DNA of 64,000 nucleotides from Rhodospirillales bacterium (GTDB taxonomy: Bacteria; Pseudomonadota; Alphaproteobacteria; Reyranellales; Reyranellaceae), in contig CP064988.1 of assembly GCA_016699855.1 (NCBI GenBank), forward strand, positions 1,516,501-1,580,500, in the 5' to 3' direction. The notes beneath the pieces were generated by a model. That model was given only the letters and a program-made list of their open reading frames with translations. It did not search any database and was not told the DNA's origin. A program made the position numbers and the translations under genes. Below, one piece after another: positions 32,612-41,732 of the stretch; the first letter of the stretch is position 1, and each line of letters opens with the position of its first letter.

Positions 32612-34389
32612 GTCGCGAGCTTTCCCGTGCGGCCGCTGAGGCGCGCCGTGGTGCGAGTGAACGCGTTGACGTTCGCGTAGAGTCCGAAGAACCGGTCGAG
32701 CACGCAGGCCATCAGATAGGCGGCGGCCTGCGGGAAGCGCGCGGGATCGAAGGTGACGTCTATGTCCAGCCCGTTGGCGATCGCGCTCGAGCCGCCGGTG
32801 GCGACCCGCGCGATCGAACGCCGGCTCTCGACCGACACGATGCCCTCGATCGGTCCGCGCGTCACCTCCTGATCGCCCCAGTCGTAGAGCCGCAGCACCT
32901 CGCGAAGCGCCTCGGCGCCCTCGGCGCCATCGGTGATCGACAGGTGGTTGAGCGAGAGGTGGGACAGCAGGCGCCACAGGCGTCCCGACGACAACGGCGG
33001 CCGCCGCGTCGGCGTGAACGGCGTGACCATCACGAGCCGGCCGACCGCCGGCAGCGGCGTCGCCAGATCGAGCCTGATCTCGCCGCCGACGCCGGACAGG
33101 CGTCCCAGCAGGTCGCGGTTGAACGCCAGCGTGTCGATCGACACCACCCAGTTGGCGGGCGCGCCGGCGCCGGCGTCGCGGTCCATCACCGACAGGAACA
33201 CCTCGGTGCCGCGGTCGCGCGATCCGACGCTGACGCGCCGGCTGACCTGCCAGAACCGGCTGCCGCGCGCCGAGTCGTGGCGGACGCCGAAGAACGGCGA
33301 CAGCACGCTCTCCTCGCCGCCCGGCGCGGTCGCCACGACGCGCTCGATCGAGTGGATCTCGAGCGCCTCCGGGCGTCGCGCGTCGGCCACGATGCGGTTC
33401 TCGAACTGGGTGCCGTCGAGGCGCACCGGCTCGGCCCGGTGGCGGAACAGGTTCACCACCGGCACGCAGTTGAGCGCCAGGTCGCCCAGCGACACGCCGC
33501 GCTCGAGCTCCTTGTCGCTGTCGCCGAGGTAGAGGTAGACGTCGAGCTCGCGGCCGGCGCCGGCCATGCAGCGCGCCGAGATCCCGGATATCTCGAAGAA
33601 CAGGAACTTCTGCGGCAGCGCGAAGAACTCGGTCAGCAGGCGGTAGCCGACGAAGGACCGCGCCGTGTAGGGCAGCATGCCGTCGTCGCGGTCGAAGCCG
33701 ACGGCGCGGACGGCCGACGGCGGCAGGAACACCGCGCGCGGATCGTCCGGTCCCTCGGAGACGGCGACGCCCACCAGCCGGTTCATGACCAGCTCGTAGA
33801 GCGGAAGGGCCCGCACCAGCGGCGCGGCGAGGTAGAAGCGCAGCGGGTCGGGTTGAAGATCGCCGAACACCGCCTGTTCGCCCGCGCAGCGCAGCTTGAG
33901 GTGCAGGACGCCCAGCGCGGCGCCGCCGCGCGGGTTGACCGGCGCGCGGAACGGCCGGCCCTGCAGTGCGGTGTGCGTCACGTCGATCGGCCACACCCGC
34001 AGGTCGCGGGTGGTGCGCAGCCGGCAGCGCTCGCCGTCGACCGGCGGCGTCTCGAGCTCCTCGTGCGCCGGCAGATCGACCGGCTCGGCGACGTCGGGCG
34101 CGATCTGGGCGCGCGCGATGCCCATCGGCGGCGTCGGCAGCAGGTAGTGCGGATAGAGCGCGTTGAGCACCGACTCGGTGAGCTCGGGGAACTCGTCCTC
34201 GACCTTGAGACGGACGCGCGCGTTCAGCAGCGCGACGGCCTCGATCAGCCGCTCGATATGCGGATCGTCCGAGACGTCGGGTCCGAGCCGCAGCCGTCCC
34301 GCGACCTTGGGATAGGCCTCGGCGAAACGCTGCGCGTCGCGCCGCAGGAACTCGAGCTCGCGGTTGTAGAGCGGAAAGAGGTCGTCCAT
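32575..34389 (-). CDS. tssF: T6SS baseplate protein TssF
   Basis: A 604-residue baseplate component (VasA/ImpG family). It begins with the typical FPLYNRELEFLRRDAQRFAE and PKVAGRLRLGPDVSDDPHIE, and includes NALYPHYLLPTPPMGIARAQ. The C-terminal part has ACVLDRFFGLYANVNAFTRT. It lies seven bases after tssE and overlaps tssG. With TssE, TssG and TssK (not here) it builds the platform on which the sheath assembles. Confidence 0.94.
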   Translation of the reverse strand: MDDLFPLYNRELEFLRRDAQRFAEAYPKVAGRLRLGPDVSDDPHIERLIEAVALLNARVRLKVEDEFPELTESVLNALYPHYLLPTPPMGIARAQIAPDVAEPVDLPAHEELETPPVDGERCRLRTTRDLRVWPIDVTHTALQGRPFRAPVNPRGGAALGVLHLKLRCAGEQAVFGDLQPDPLRFYLAAPLVRALPLYELVMNRLVGVAVSEGPDDPRAVFLPPSAVRAVGFDRDDGMLPYTARSFVGYRLLTEFFALPQKFLFFEISGISARCMAGAGRELDVYLYLGDSDKELERGVSLGDLALNCVPVVNLFRHRAEPVRLDGTQFENRIVADARRPEALEIHSIERVVATAPGGEESVLSPFFGVRHDSARGSRFWQVSRRVSVGSRDRGTEVFLSVMDRDAGAGAPANWVVSIDTLAFNRDLLGRLSGVGGEIRLDLATPLPAVGRLVMVTPFTPTRRPPLSSGRLWRLLSHLSLNHLSITDGAEGAEALREVLRLYDWGDQEVTRGPIEGIVSVESRRSIARVATGGSSAIANGLDIDVTFDPARFPQAAAYLMACVLDRFFGLYANVNAFTRTTARLSGRTGKLATWPPRTGEKTLL

Positions 34390-34396
34390 CCGCCGC

Positions 34397-34882
34397 TCAC
34401 CCGTCCGCCACGGACATCTGGCGCGTGAGCGCGTCGACGCTGGTGTCGAAGCTGACGGGCTCGGGCGCCGGATCGGCCTGCATCAGCGCCTCGATGCGGA
34501 ACCGCGCCGCGCGGTCGAGCTCGTCGCCGATGCCCTCGAACCGCACCTCGACCGACGACAGCCGCGGCTCGAACCGGCGGATCGTCTCCTGCACGCGCCG
34601 GCGCAGGTTCTGGCGCCAGTCGCCCTGCATCGAGAGGACGGCGAAGTCCGGCAGGCCGTAGCCGACGACCGAGGAGTCGATCTCGCCCAGCACGTCGGGC
34701 CAGCCGCGGCAGCGCTCGCGCGTGTTCAGCAGCGCCTCGAGGTCGCGCCGCACCGCGTTGCGCAGCCGCTGCAGCGTCTGCGCCGGCGTCATCGGATGGT
34801 CGTGCTCGGCCTCCGGCCGCTCGTCGATCAGGCGGTCCAGCACCGAGAGCTGGGCGCGCAGCGTGTCGTCGTCGATGGCCAT
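34397..34882 (-). CDS. tssE: T6SS baseplate protein TssE (gp25-like)
   Basis: A 161-residue homologue of phage gp25, which starts sheath polymerisation. Key stretches are LRNAVRRDLEALLNTRERCR, VVGYGLPDFAVLSMQGDWRQ and ETIRRFEPRLSSVEVRFEG, containing the E-P-R-L signature of the fold. It is located between tagJ and tssF in the minus-strand operon. Confidence 0.92.
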   Translation of the reverse strand: MAIDDDTLRAQLSVLDRLIDERPEAEHDHPMTPAQTLQRLRNAVRRDLEALLNTRERCRGWPDVLGEIDSSVVGYGLPDFAVLSMQGDWRQNLRRRVQETIRRFEPRLSSVEVRFEGIGDELDRAARFRIEALMQADPAPEPVSFDTSVDALTRQMSVADG

Positions 34883-34898
34883 CGCGGGCGTCCCCGGG

Positions 34899-35711
34899 TC
34901 AGGCCGGAGCGGTGAATTCGACCGTCGACAGCTCGTCGAAGCCCACGCCGTCGTCGCCGACCAGGAAAAGGCGCAGGCCGACGCCGCGCGTCGGCGCGCC
35001 CTCGCCGCCGGCCCAGTCGGTGGTGCGGCCGAGGCGGCAGGCGTCGATGTCGCCGCCCGTCGGCGCCGTCGGATAGGTCGACGGCACGTAGACGACGCCC
35101 TCGGGCCCGCCGCGCACGTCCATCGCGCACTGGCGCCAGACGATGTCGCGCGGCCGCGACGGCTTCTCGAACACCATGAGGTCGATCTTGTCGGTCGGAA
35201 TCCACAGGTACTTGCCGGTCGTGGTCAGGACCTCGACGAAGCCGGCGCACAGATCGTCGGCGTCGCGGAAATCGTCGAACGCGGCGCCGCCCTCGCCCAG
35301 CCGGCCGGCGATCCGCGGACGCTTCTCCTCGGCCTCGGCGAGGATCGCCGCCGCCTCGGCGGCGTGGCCGTCGCGCAGCTCGATGAGCGCGCGCAGCGCC
35401 GCCTCGACGCTGGGGCCCGGGTCGGTCGCGACCTCGGGCGCGCGGCCCTTCTCGAACACCTCGCGGCGGGCCATCGCGGCCCGCACCAGCTGGCGCGACA
35501 GCGCCACGGCGACGGCGAGGTTGGTGTGCTGGGTCGACAGCAGGTCGAGCTGCCGGTCGGCCTTGTCGTAGGCGCCGACGATCATGTGCATCTCGGCGAG
35601 GAACGCCCGCGCCTCGGGATCGGTCGGCTTGTCGCGCACCAGCGCGGTCTGCGCCTCGATGGCCTCGTCGAGCTTGCCGTCGCGGAAAAGCGTCTTGCCG
35701 TCGCTAGCCAT
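34899..35711 (-). CDS. tagJ: T6SS accessory protein TagJ (ImpE/SciE type)
   Basis: A 270-residue protein with an N-terminal helical repeat region (GKLDEAIEAQTALVRDKPTD, PEARAFLAEMHMIVGAYDKA; about 1-130) and a C-terminal ImpE domain (PTDKIDLMVFEKPSRPRDIV). In some systems TagJ binds TssB and tunes ClpV action; this is family knowledge. It lies 36 bases downstream of the second tssC gene and immediately before tssE. Confidence 0.9.
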   Translation of the reverse strand: MASDGKTLFRDGKLDEAIEAQTALVRDKPTDPEARAFLAEMHMIVGAYDKADRQLDLLSTQHTNLAVAVALSRQLVRAAMARREVFEKGRAPEVATDPGPSVEAALRALIELRDGHAAEAAAILAEAEEKRPRIAGRLGEGGAAFDDFRDADDLCAGFVEVLTTTGKYLWIPTDKIDLMVFEKPSRPRDIVWRQCAMDVRGGPEGVVYVPSTYPTAPTGGDIDACRLGRTTDWAGGEGAPTRGVGLRLFLVGDDGVGFDELSTVEFTAPA

Positions 35712-35747
35712 GTGCCCTGACTCCTGTCGATCGCGGTGGCGCGGCGG

Positions 35748-37253
35748 TCACGCCGCCCGTTGCTGCTGCTGCCGCACGGTGCTGATGAGGCTGAAGGTGG
35801 CGCCGATCTCGTCGAGCTGGAACTGCGGCTGCAGCCGCGCGACGACGGCGTAGTGGCCCGGCTTGCCCGGCATCTCGCGCACGTCGATCTGGGCGGCGCG
35901 CAGCGGGTACTTCGCCTTCATCTCGAGCGACGCGTCGCCCTCGCCGAGGCAGTACTGCGCGATCCACGTCGCCAGGCGCTTCTCGCAGCTCTCCGGCGTC
36001 GACGACGAGCCGATCACGTCGCGCGCCAGCACCTTGATGTAGTGCGCGAAGCGCGACGCGCACAGGATCTGCTGCAGCATCGACGACAGCCGCGCGTTGG
36101 CGCGCGCCGCCGGCTTGTCGTAGCGCGCCGGCTGCCACACCGACTGGTTCGACTGGAACACGACGTAGGGCGTCAGGCGGGCGCGCACGACCGGGATGAA
36201 GCCGAGGTCGGAGAGCTCGCGCTCCTGCCGCTCCGTCAGCGAGATCTCGACCGGCGCGCGCACGCCGACGCCGCGGCGGTCCGTCGCGAACCATGGCGCC
36301 GGCAGCTCGTCGACCAGGCCGCCGCCGGGCAGGTTGCGTCCCGCGCCGCGGATGTCGCCGAACCAGCCGTAGGTCGCGTAGGAGCGGATGACGGTGGCGC
36401 CGAAAGCGTAGGCGGCGGACGCCCACAGCCACTGCCCCGCGTTCTCCGCGTGCGCCGACTCGCGGTAGATGAAGCCGTCGGCGCGCGCGCCGTCGGGGCG
36501 GTACGGCAGGCGCATAAGCACGCGCGGGAGCGCGATGCCGAGGTAGCGGGAGTCCTCGGTCCCGGACCGCAGGCTGCGCCAGCCGAGGAACTCGGGTCTC
36601 AGGAACAGGCCGGTGAGGTCGACGGTCGACGTCAGGTCGCGGAACGAGTCGAGGCCGAACATGGAGGCGGCGCAACCGAGCACGGTGGGCGTGTGCGGCG
36701 CGGCGACGACGCCGGCCAGCGCCCGCAGCGTGTCGAGGTCGCGCGGATGCTTGGTCGGCGCGTAGTCGGCGATCATGAGGCCGAAAGGCTCGCCGCCCGG
36801 CGTGTCGAACTCCTGGGTGTAGATCTTGTCGAACGCCTCGCTCTGGTCGAACTCGACGGCGCGCTCGAGGTCGCGGGTGAGCTCCGCCCATGACAGGTTC
36901 AGCAGGCGGATCTTGACGCCCTTGGCGCCGTCCGCGACGCGCACGAGCCACAGCAGCCCGCGCCACGATCCCTCGAGGCGCTGGACCTTCGGATGGTGGA
37001 GGATCTCGTCGAGCTGGCGCGAGATCAGCGCGTCGATGCCGGCGATCAGCCGGTCGATGCGCTCGGCGCACGCCCGGTTGGCGGCGGCGAAGGCGCGCCG
37101 CCGCGCGTCGGTCAGCCGGACGGACCCGGCCGTGCGACCGCCGCCGCCGTCCGGCGCCTCGGCGCCGGACGGCGGGAAGTCGACGGCGAGACCCGCGTCC
37201 GCGAGCGAATGGCCCGCGGCGTCCCGGGGAAGCGCGTCCTCGGGCGCGGTCAC
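35748..37253 (-). CDS. tssC: Second T6SS sheath protein TssC (paralogue)
   Basis: A 501-residue TssC/EvpB-family sheath subunit. It has the hallmark VQRLEGSWRGLLWLV, FDQSEAFDKIYTQEFDTPGG and LPYRPDG. It is clearly homologous to the gene upstream, sharing motifs such as EGSWRGL and EFxTPGGEP, but diverged and with a longer N-terminus. The order tssB-tssC-tssC recalls the paired sheath genes (tssC40/tssC41) of some rhizobial systems. It may contribute to a mixed sheath or a specialised end structure. The surrounding frame is intact. Confidence 0.9.
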   Translation of the reverse strand: MTAPEDALPRDAAGHSLADAGLAVDFPPSGAEAPDGGGGRTAGSVRLTDARRRAFAAANRACAERIDRLIAGIDALISRQLDEILHHPKVQRLEGSWRGLLWLVRVADGAKGVKIRLLNLSWAELTRDLERAVEFDQSEAFDKIYTQEFDTPGGEPFGLMIADYAPTKHPRDLDTLRALAGVVAAPHTPTVLGCAASMFGLDSFRDLTSTVDLTGLFLRPEFLGWRSLRSGTEDSRYLGIALPRVLMRLPYRPDGARADGFIYRESAHAENAGQWLWASAAYAFGATVIRSYATYGWFGDIRGAGRNLPGGGLVDELPAPWFATDRRGVGVRAPVEISLTERQERELSDLGFIPVVRARLTPYVVFQSNQSVWQPARYDKPAARANARLSSMLQQILCASRFAHYIKVLARDVIGSSSTPESCEKRLATWIAQYCLGEGDASLEMKAKYPLRAAQIDVREMPGKPGHYAVVARLQPQFQLDEIGATFSLISTVRQQQQRAA

Positions 37254-37263
37254 GCGTGCCCCG

Positions 37264-38745
37264 TCAGCCCGCCTTCTGCGGGATGCGGGCGACCATGCGC
37301 AGCGAGGTGGTCAGCTCCTCGAGCTGCAGCCACGGCCTCAGGTGCGCGACCGCGTAGTACGAGCCGGGCGCGCCCGGAACCTCGCTCACGGTGACGCGCG
37401 CCTCGCGCAGGGGGTACTTGGCCTTCATCTCCGGACCCACGTCGGGATTGGTGTTCACGTAGTTGTTGATCCACGTGTTCAGCCATTTCTCGGCGTCGTC
37501 CCGCTCCATGAACGAGCCGATCTTGTCGCGGCCCATGATCTTCAGGTAGTGGGCGAAGCGCGACGAGGCCATGATGTACGGCAGCCGCGAGGAGATCGCG
37601 TCGTTGGCGGTCGCCTCGTGCTTGTCGAACTTCTTCGGCCGGTGCGCCGTCTGGGCGCCGAAGAACACCGCGTAGTCCGTGTTCTTGTAGTGGCAGAGCG
37701 GCAGGAACCCGAGGTCCGACAGCTCCTTCTCGCGCCGGTCCGTGATCGCGATCTCGGTCGGGCACTTCTGGTCGACGTCGCCGTCGTCGCTGGTGAAGGT
37801 GTGCGACGGCAGGTTCTGCACCATGCCGCCGTTCTCGGCGCCGCGGATCGACGTGCAGAACCCGCTGCGCGCGAACGAGTCGGTGAGGCGGGCGCCGAGC
37901 ACGTAGGCGGAGTTCATCCAGCAGTAGTGCTCGTGCGCGAGCGCCTTGCCGGGCTCGCCCTCCTCGTAGCCGAACTCGTCGATCGGCTTGGTCTCGCGGC
38001 CGTAGGGCAGGCGGGCCAGCGAGCGCGGCATCGTCAACGTGACGAAGCGCGAGTCCTCGCTGTCGCGGAACGACTTCCAGGCCGCGAACTTGACGCTCTC
38101 GAAGGGCTTCTTGAGGTCGCGCACGTCCTTGAGGCCGCGGAAGTCCTCGATCTCGAACATCTTCGAGTCGGCCGCCGCGATGAACGGCGCGAAGCTCGCC
38201 GCCGCGACGCCGCCGAGGCCGCGCAGCAGCTCGATGTCGTCGGGGTGCGGCGAGAACTCGTAGTCGCCGATCAGCGCGCCGTAGGGCTCGCCGCCCGGCG
38301 TGCCGAACTCGTTCTCGTAGATCTTCTTGAACAGCAGGCTCTGGTCGAACTCCGTCGCCTTGGCGAAGTCGTTGAGCATGTGCCGCTTGGACATGTTGAG
38401 CACCTTGATCTTCAAGGTGGTCCCCGTCTCGCTGTTCATCACGAGATGGTGCAGGCCGCGCCAGCTGCCCTCGAGCTTGAGGAACTTCTCGTTGTGCATG
38501 ATCTCGGCCAGCTGCGACGAGATCTTGCCGTCGATCGCGTCGATCGCCTTCTTGATCGTCTGCGTCAGGTTGCGGCTGAACTTGACCGTGCCGGCCATCG
38601 CCTGCTCGGTCAGGGCCCGCAGCAGGTCCTGGGCCTCGTTGGCCTCGGTCTGCTTGGTGGCGCCGATCGCCTGGTCCAGCAGCGAGACGCTTTCGGTGGT
38701 CGTGGTGGCGGCCGCGGCCGCCTGCGTCTGGGTCTCCCTAGCCAT
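37264..38745 (-). CDS. tssC: T6SS sheath large subunit TssC
   Basis: A 493-residue protein that builds the contractile sheath together with TssB. It has family motifs FLKLEGSWRGLHHLV, FDQSLLFKKIYENEFGTPGG and LTMPRSLARLPYG, with YCWMNSAYVLGARL later on. It follows tssB after only three bases, consistent with the obligate TssB-TssC pair. It is likely the principal sheath subunit, since its spacing and motifs are the more canonical of the two tssC genes. Confidence 0.94.
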   Translation of the reverse strand: MARETQTQAAAAATTTTESVSLLDQAIGATKQTEANEAQDLLRALTEQAMAGTVKFSRNLTQTIKKAIDAIDGKISSQLAEIMHNEKFLKLEGSWRGLHHLVMNSETGTTLKIKVLNMSKRHMLNDFAKATEFDQSLLFKKIYENEFGTPGGEPYGALIGDYEFSPHPDDIELLRGLGGVAAASFAPFIAAADSKMFEIEDFRGLKDVRDLKKPFESVKFAAWKSFRDSEDSRFVTLTMPRSLARLPYGRETKPIDEFGYEEGEPGKALAHEHYCWMNSAYVLGARLTDSFARSGFCTSIRGAENGGMVQNLPSHTFTSDDGDVDQKCPTEIAITDRREKELSDLGFLPLCHYKNTDYAVFFGAQTAHRPKKFDKHEATANDAISSRLPYIMASSRFAHYLKIMGRDKIGSFMERDDAEKWLNTWINNYVNTNPDVGPEMKAKYPLREARVTVSEVPGAPGSYYAVAHLRPWLQLEELTTSLRMVARIPQKAG

Positions 38746-38748
38746 CGA

Positions 38749-39252
38749 TCAGCCCTCCCCGCCGCGCTTCTTGATCTCTTCCTGGAGCTGCTTGAGCGAG
38801 CCCTCGTCGGCGAGGATCTTCTCCAGCAGCGCCTCGAGGTCGCCCGAGCGGTCGGCCTTGCCGAGCAGATCGCGCAGCTTGTCGCGGGCCTCGCGGAGCT
38901 TCTTGAGCGGCTCGACCTGGTCGACGATGCGCGCCGGCTCGAAATCGTCCATCGAGTTGAACTTGAGGTTGACGGCCATCTCGCTGCCGTCGTTCTCGAG
39001 CTTGTTCGCGACGCGCAGGTTCGCGCCCGGCGCCATGTTCGACATGATGCGGTTGAAGTTGTCGCGGTCGATCGACGTGAACTTGCGGTCCCGCACCTCG
39101 GGCAGCTTCTGCGTCGGATCGCCGGAGAAGTCGCCCATCACGCCGACCACGAAGGGCAGCTCCTTCTGGACGGTCGCGCCCTCGGTCTCGACTTCGTACT
39201 TGATGTGAACACGCGGCTTGCGCACGCGGTCGAGTTTCTCTTGCGTACTCAT
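38749..39252 (-). CDS. tssB: T6SS sheath small subunit TssB
   Basis: A 167-residue partner of TssC. It begins MSTQEKLDRVRKPRVHIKYE and has KELPFVVGVMGDFSGDP and FTSIDRDNFNRIMSNMAPG, all typical of TssB/ImpB. The C-terminal helix is rich in charged residues, as needed for ClpV and TssC contacts. It is separated by 65 bases from the corrected end of tssA. Confidence 0.95.
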   Translation of the reverse strand: MSTQEKLDRVRKPRVHIKYEVETEGATVQKELPFVVGVMGDFSGDPTQKLPEVRDRKFTSIDRDNFNRIMSNMAPGANLRVANKLENDGSEMAVNLKFNSMDDFEPARIVDQVEPLKKLREARDKLRDLLGKADRSGDLEALLEKILADEGSLKQLQEEIKKRGGEG

Positions 39253-39317
39253 CGGCCTGCCTCCTTCGATCGATCCTCACGTGACCATAACACACGAATC
39301 GGCGCCGGGCGCCACGT

Positions 39318-40423
39318 TCACTCCGGCGGCGGCGGGCGCGCGCCCGCGTTCTGGAGCATGCGCCGGCGCGTGTCGTCGTCCGGCAGCAGGTCGGCCAGCA
39401 GCTCGTAGAGAGCGGCATGCGGGCGCGGTCGACCGTGCCCTCGATGGCGTAGGAGATCGGCGAGTGCGGCTCGCGCTCGCGGAAGTACCGCGCCACCGCC
39501 GACAGCATCTCGATCGCCTGCTCGCGGCTCGCGAACGTGCCGGTGCGCGCGAACCCGACGTCGGCGGCCGCGCCCGGCGCGCCGCCGGCCGCCGCCGCCG
39601 CCGCGCCGTCAGCCGCCGCCGCCGTCTCCTCGACGATGTAGTGCGTCGCTATCTGCTTGAGCATCGCCTCGACGGCGTCGAGCGTCTCGACCAGCTGCGC
39701 GAACGACGGCGCGTCGCCGGCCATCTTCTCCTCGAACACCGCGCCCAGGCGCCGCACCGCCTCGCGCGCCGCCAGCAGGTCGCGGTTGAGCGGCAGGTAG
39801 AAGCGTCGGCCGCCGTTGCGGACGACGTTGTCGACCTCGCCCAGGCGCGAGTCGCGCTGCAGCAGCTCGCAGTTCCACAGCGCCAGCGCGCCGTTCTCGC
39901 CCGGCTCGGTGATCTCGATCTTCTTCAGCGGCGCGATCAGCGCGCCCTCGCCGTCGGTGCCGTTGAGCGCCGCGAAGGGTTGCGCCTTGGCGCCGGGATC
40001 GTCGGGATCCTGCATCGAATGCACGGCGTCCCAGTAGCGTTCCGCGAGGTCGGCGGCGAGATTGAAGCCGTCGCGCACGCCGGCGAAGCCGTGCAGGCGC
40101 GTCAGCGCCTCGACCATCCACGCGACGACCTCGAGGTCCTTTGAACTCTCGCGCAGCGCCTTGTCGCAGGCGTCGAGCAGCTGCGCCCACTCCGGCACCA
40201 GCGGCGGCGTCACAGGCGGCGCGCCGTCCTCGCCGCCGACCACCTCGCGCTCGGCGCGGCGCTCGGCGGCGCGCGCCTGCTGCCGCAGACTGCGCAGCGT
40301 GTAGAACAGGGCGGTGTCGGACGTGTCCTCGCGCAGGTCGGGTCCCGTCGGATTGTCCTCGGCGATCGGCGCGAGCAACGCGTCGAACTCGATGACGGGC
40401 GGCGTTCCCTGCGCGTCGGCCAT
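39318..40423 (-). CDS. tssA: T6SS cap/assembly protein TssA, with a two-base frameshift near the end
   Basis: Coordinates sheath-tube polymerisation. The start at 40423 gives MADAQGTPPVIEFDALLAPI; a longer form from 40480 is unlikely. ImpA_N (about 1-130) includes DNPTGPDLRED, and the C-terminus has YFREREPHSPISYAIEGTVD. After RMPL, at about 39405-39413, the frame slips. Removing one TC from CTCTCTAC restores YELLADLLPDDDTRRRMLQN and a natural stop at 39318, giving roughly 367 residues. Uncorrected, it would read on through tssB in the wrong frame. It is the first gene of the minus-strand operon. Confidence 0.85.
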
Positions 40424-40582
40424 GGTCGGCTCAGACTCCGGTTGCGGTGGGGGACGCGCCGGCGCCGTCCGGACGATCACGCGCGAGCATCATGGTCCCC
40501 CCCCTGCGCGGCCGGATCAACAAGCGACGCAACCCCAAGCCGGAACACTAGCAGCATCGCCGCGGAAATCGCAAGCGCAAAT

Positions 40583-40594
40583 GAGTGATCGCTC
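40583..40594. promoter_or_regulatory. Motif GAGTGATCGCTC upstream of the tssA operon
   Basis: A near-palindrome (10 of 12 symmetric) about 160 bases before the tssA start, in the 40424-40671 intergenic stretch. It matches the copy upstream of hcp with one difference. No other gene signal is visible in this stretch. Confidence 0.35.
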
Positions 40595-40671
40595 GGCGCG
40601 ATTGGATATCGACGGCGATCGGCGCGCGCGGCGCCGCGCGGAACGGAAGACCGCGCGCGCGGACGCCGGGT

Positions 40672-41656
40672 CTACGCCGCCTGGAGACCCAGACGCGCCG
40701 CCATCTGGAGGAGCACCTGCGCCTGCTTGATCGAGGCGTTGTCGATCAGCTTGCCGTCGAGCGCGACGGCGCCCTTGCCCTCGCTCTGCGCCTTGAGCAT
40801 CGCGTCGAGGACGCGCTTGGCCTTGGCTATCTCCTCGGCGCTGGGGCCGAACACCTCGTTGGCGAGTCCGACCTGCGAGGGGATGGATCGCCCATTTCCC
40901 CTCGCAGCCCAGCACGGCGGCGCGGTTGGCCTGGGCGCGGAAGCCCTCGGCGTCGGAGAAATCGCCGAACGGGCCGTCGATCGGCCGCAGACCGTGGGCG
41001 CGGGCGGCGACGACCATGCGCGAGATCGCGTAGTGCCAGACGTCGCCCCAGAAATAATCGCGCTTTCCGGCCGCGTCCTTGTCCGTCAGCACGCCGTACT
41101 GCGGGTGCGGACCGCCGATGTTGACGGTCTTCGCCTTGGTCGAGGCGGCGTAGTCCGCGACGCCGAAATGCAGCGACTCGTTGCGCTTGCTCGCGCCGGC
41201 GATGGCGTCGACGTTCTGCATGCCCAGCGCCGTCTCGATGATCATCTCGAAACCGATGCGCTTCTTCGCCCTGGTCGCCGTCTCGATCTGGGTCACCAGC
41301 ATGTCCAGCGCGTAGATGTCGGCGGCGGTGCCGGCCTTGGGGATCATGATCAGGTCGAGCTTGTCGACGGCCTGCTCGAGCACGTCGATCACGTCGCGGT
41401 ACATCCAGTGGGTATCGAGCCCGTTGATCCGCAGCGACACCGTCTTGCCGCGCCAATCCATCGTGTTCAGGGCCTCGACGCAGTTCCTGCGCGCCCGCTC
41501 CTTGTCGTCCGGCGCGACGGCGTCCTCGAGGTCCAGGAAGATCACGTCGGCGGCGCCCATGGCCGCCTTCTCGAACAGCTCCACCCGGCTGCACGGAACC
41601 GCCAGTTCGCTGCGGTTCAGGCGCTGCGGCGCGGGCTCGGCGACGGTGAACGACAT
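40672..41656 (-). CDS. HpcH/HpaI-CitE-like CoA-ester lyase, one-base frameshift
   Basis: A TIM-barrel lyase of the CitE/malyl-CoA lyase group, which cleaves or hydrolyses 3-hydroxyacyl-CoA esters. Motifs are LNRSELAVPCSRVELFEKAA, DVIFLDLEDAVAPDDKERAR, VSLRINGLDT, FEMIIETALGMQNVDAIAGA and LHFGVADYAAS. At about 40885, after GCEGKWAIHP, a run of four C instead of three shifts the frame. The other frame continues QVGLANEVFGPSAEEIAKAK to the stop at 40672, giving a normal length of about 327 residues. Mesaconyl- or malyl-CoA type activity is possible; the substrate is open. Confidence 0.85.
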
Positions 41657-41732
41657 GGCGCGGTCCTCTATGCGGCGGATGCGAAGGTCCCATCACCTTT
41701 GTTGCATCGCAGCATCGACGTCAAGGGGCCGG

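Noticed and set aside
38738..40480. A TssA protein of 580 residues reading through tssB
   Set aside because: The last ~200 residues are tssB read in the wrong frame after a two-base slip. The natural TssA end lies at 39318.
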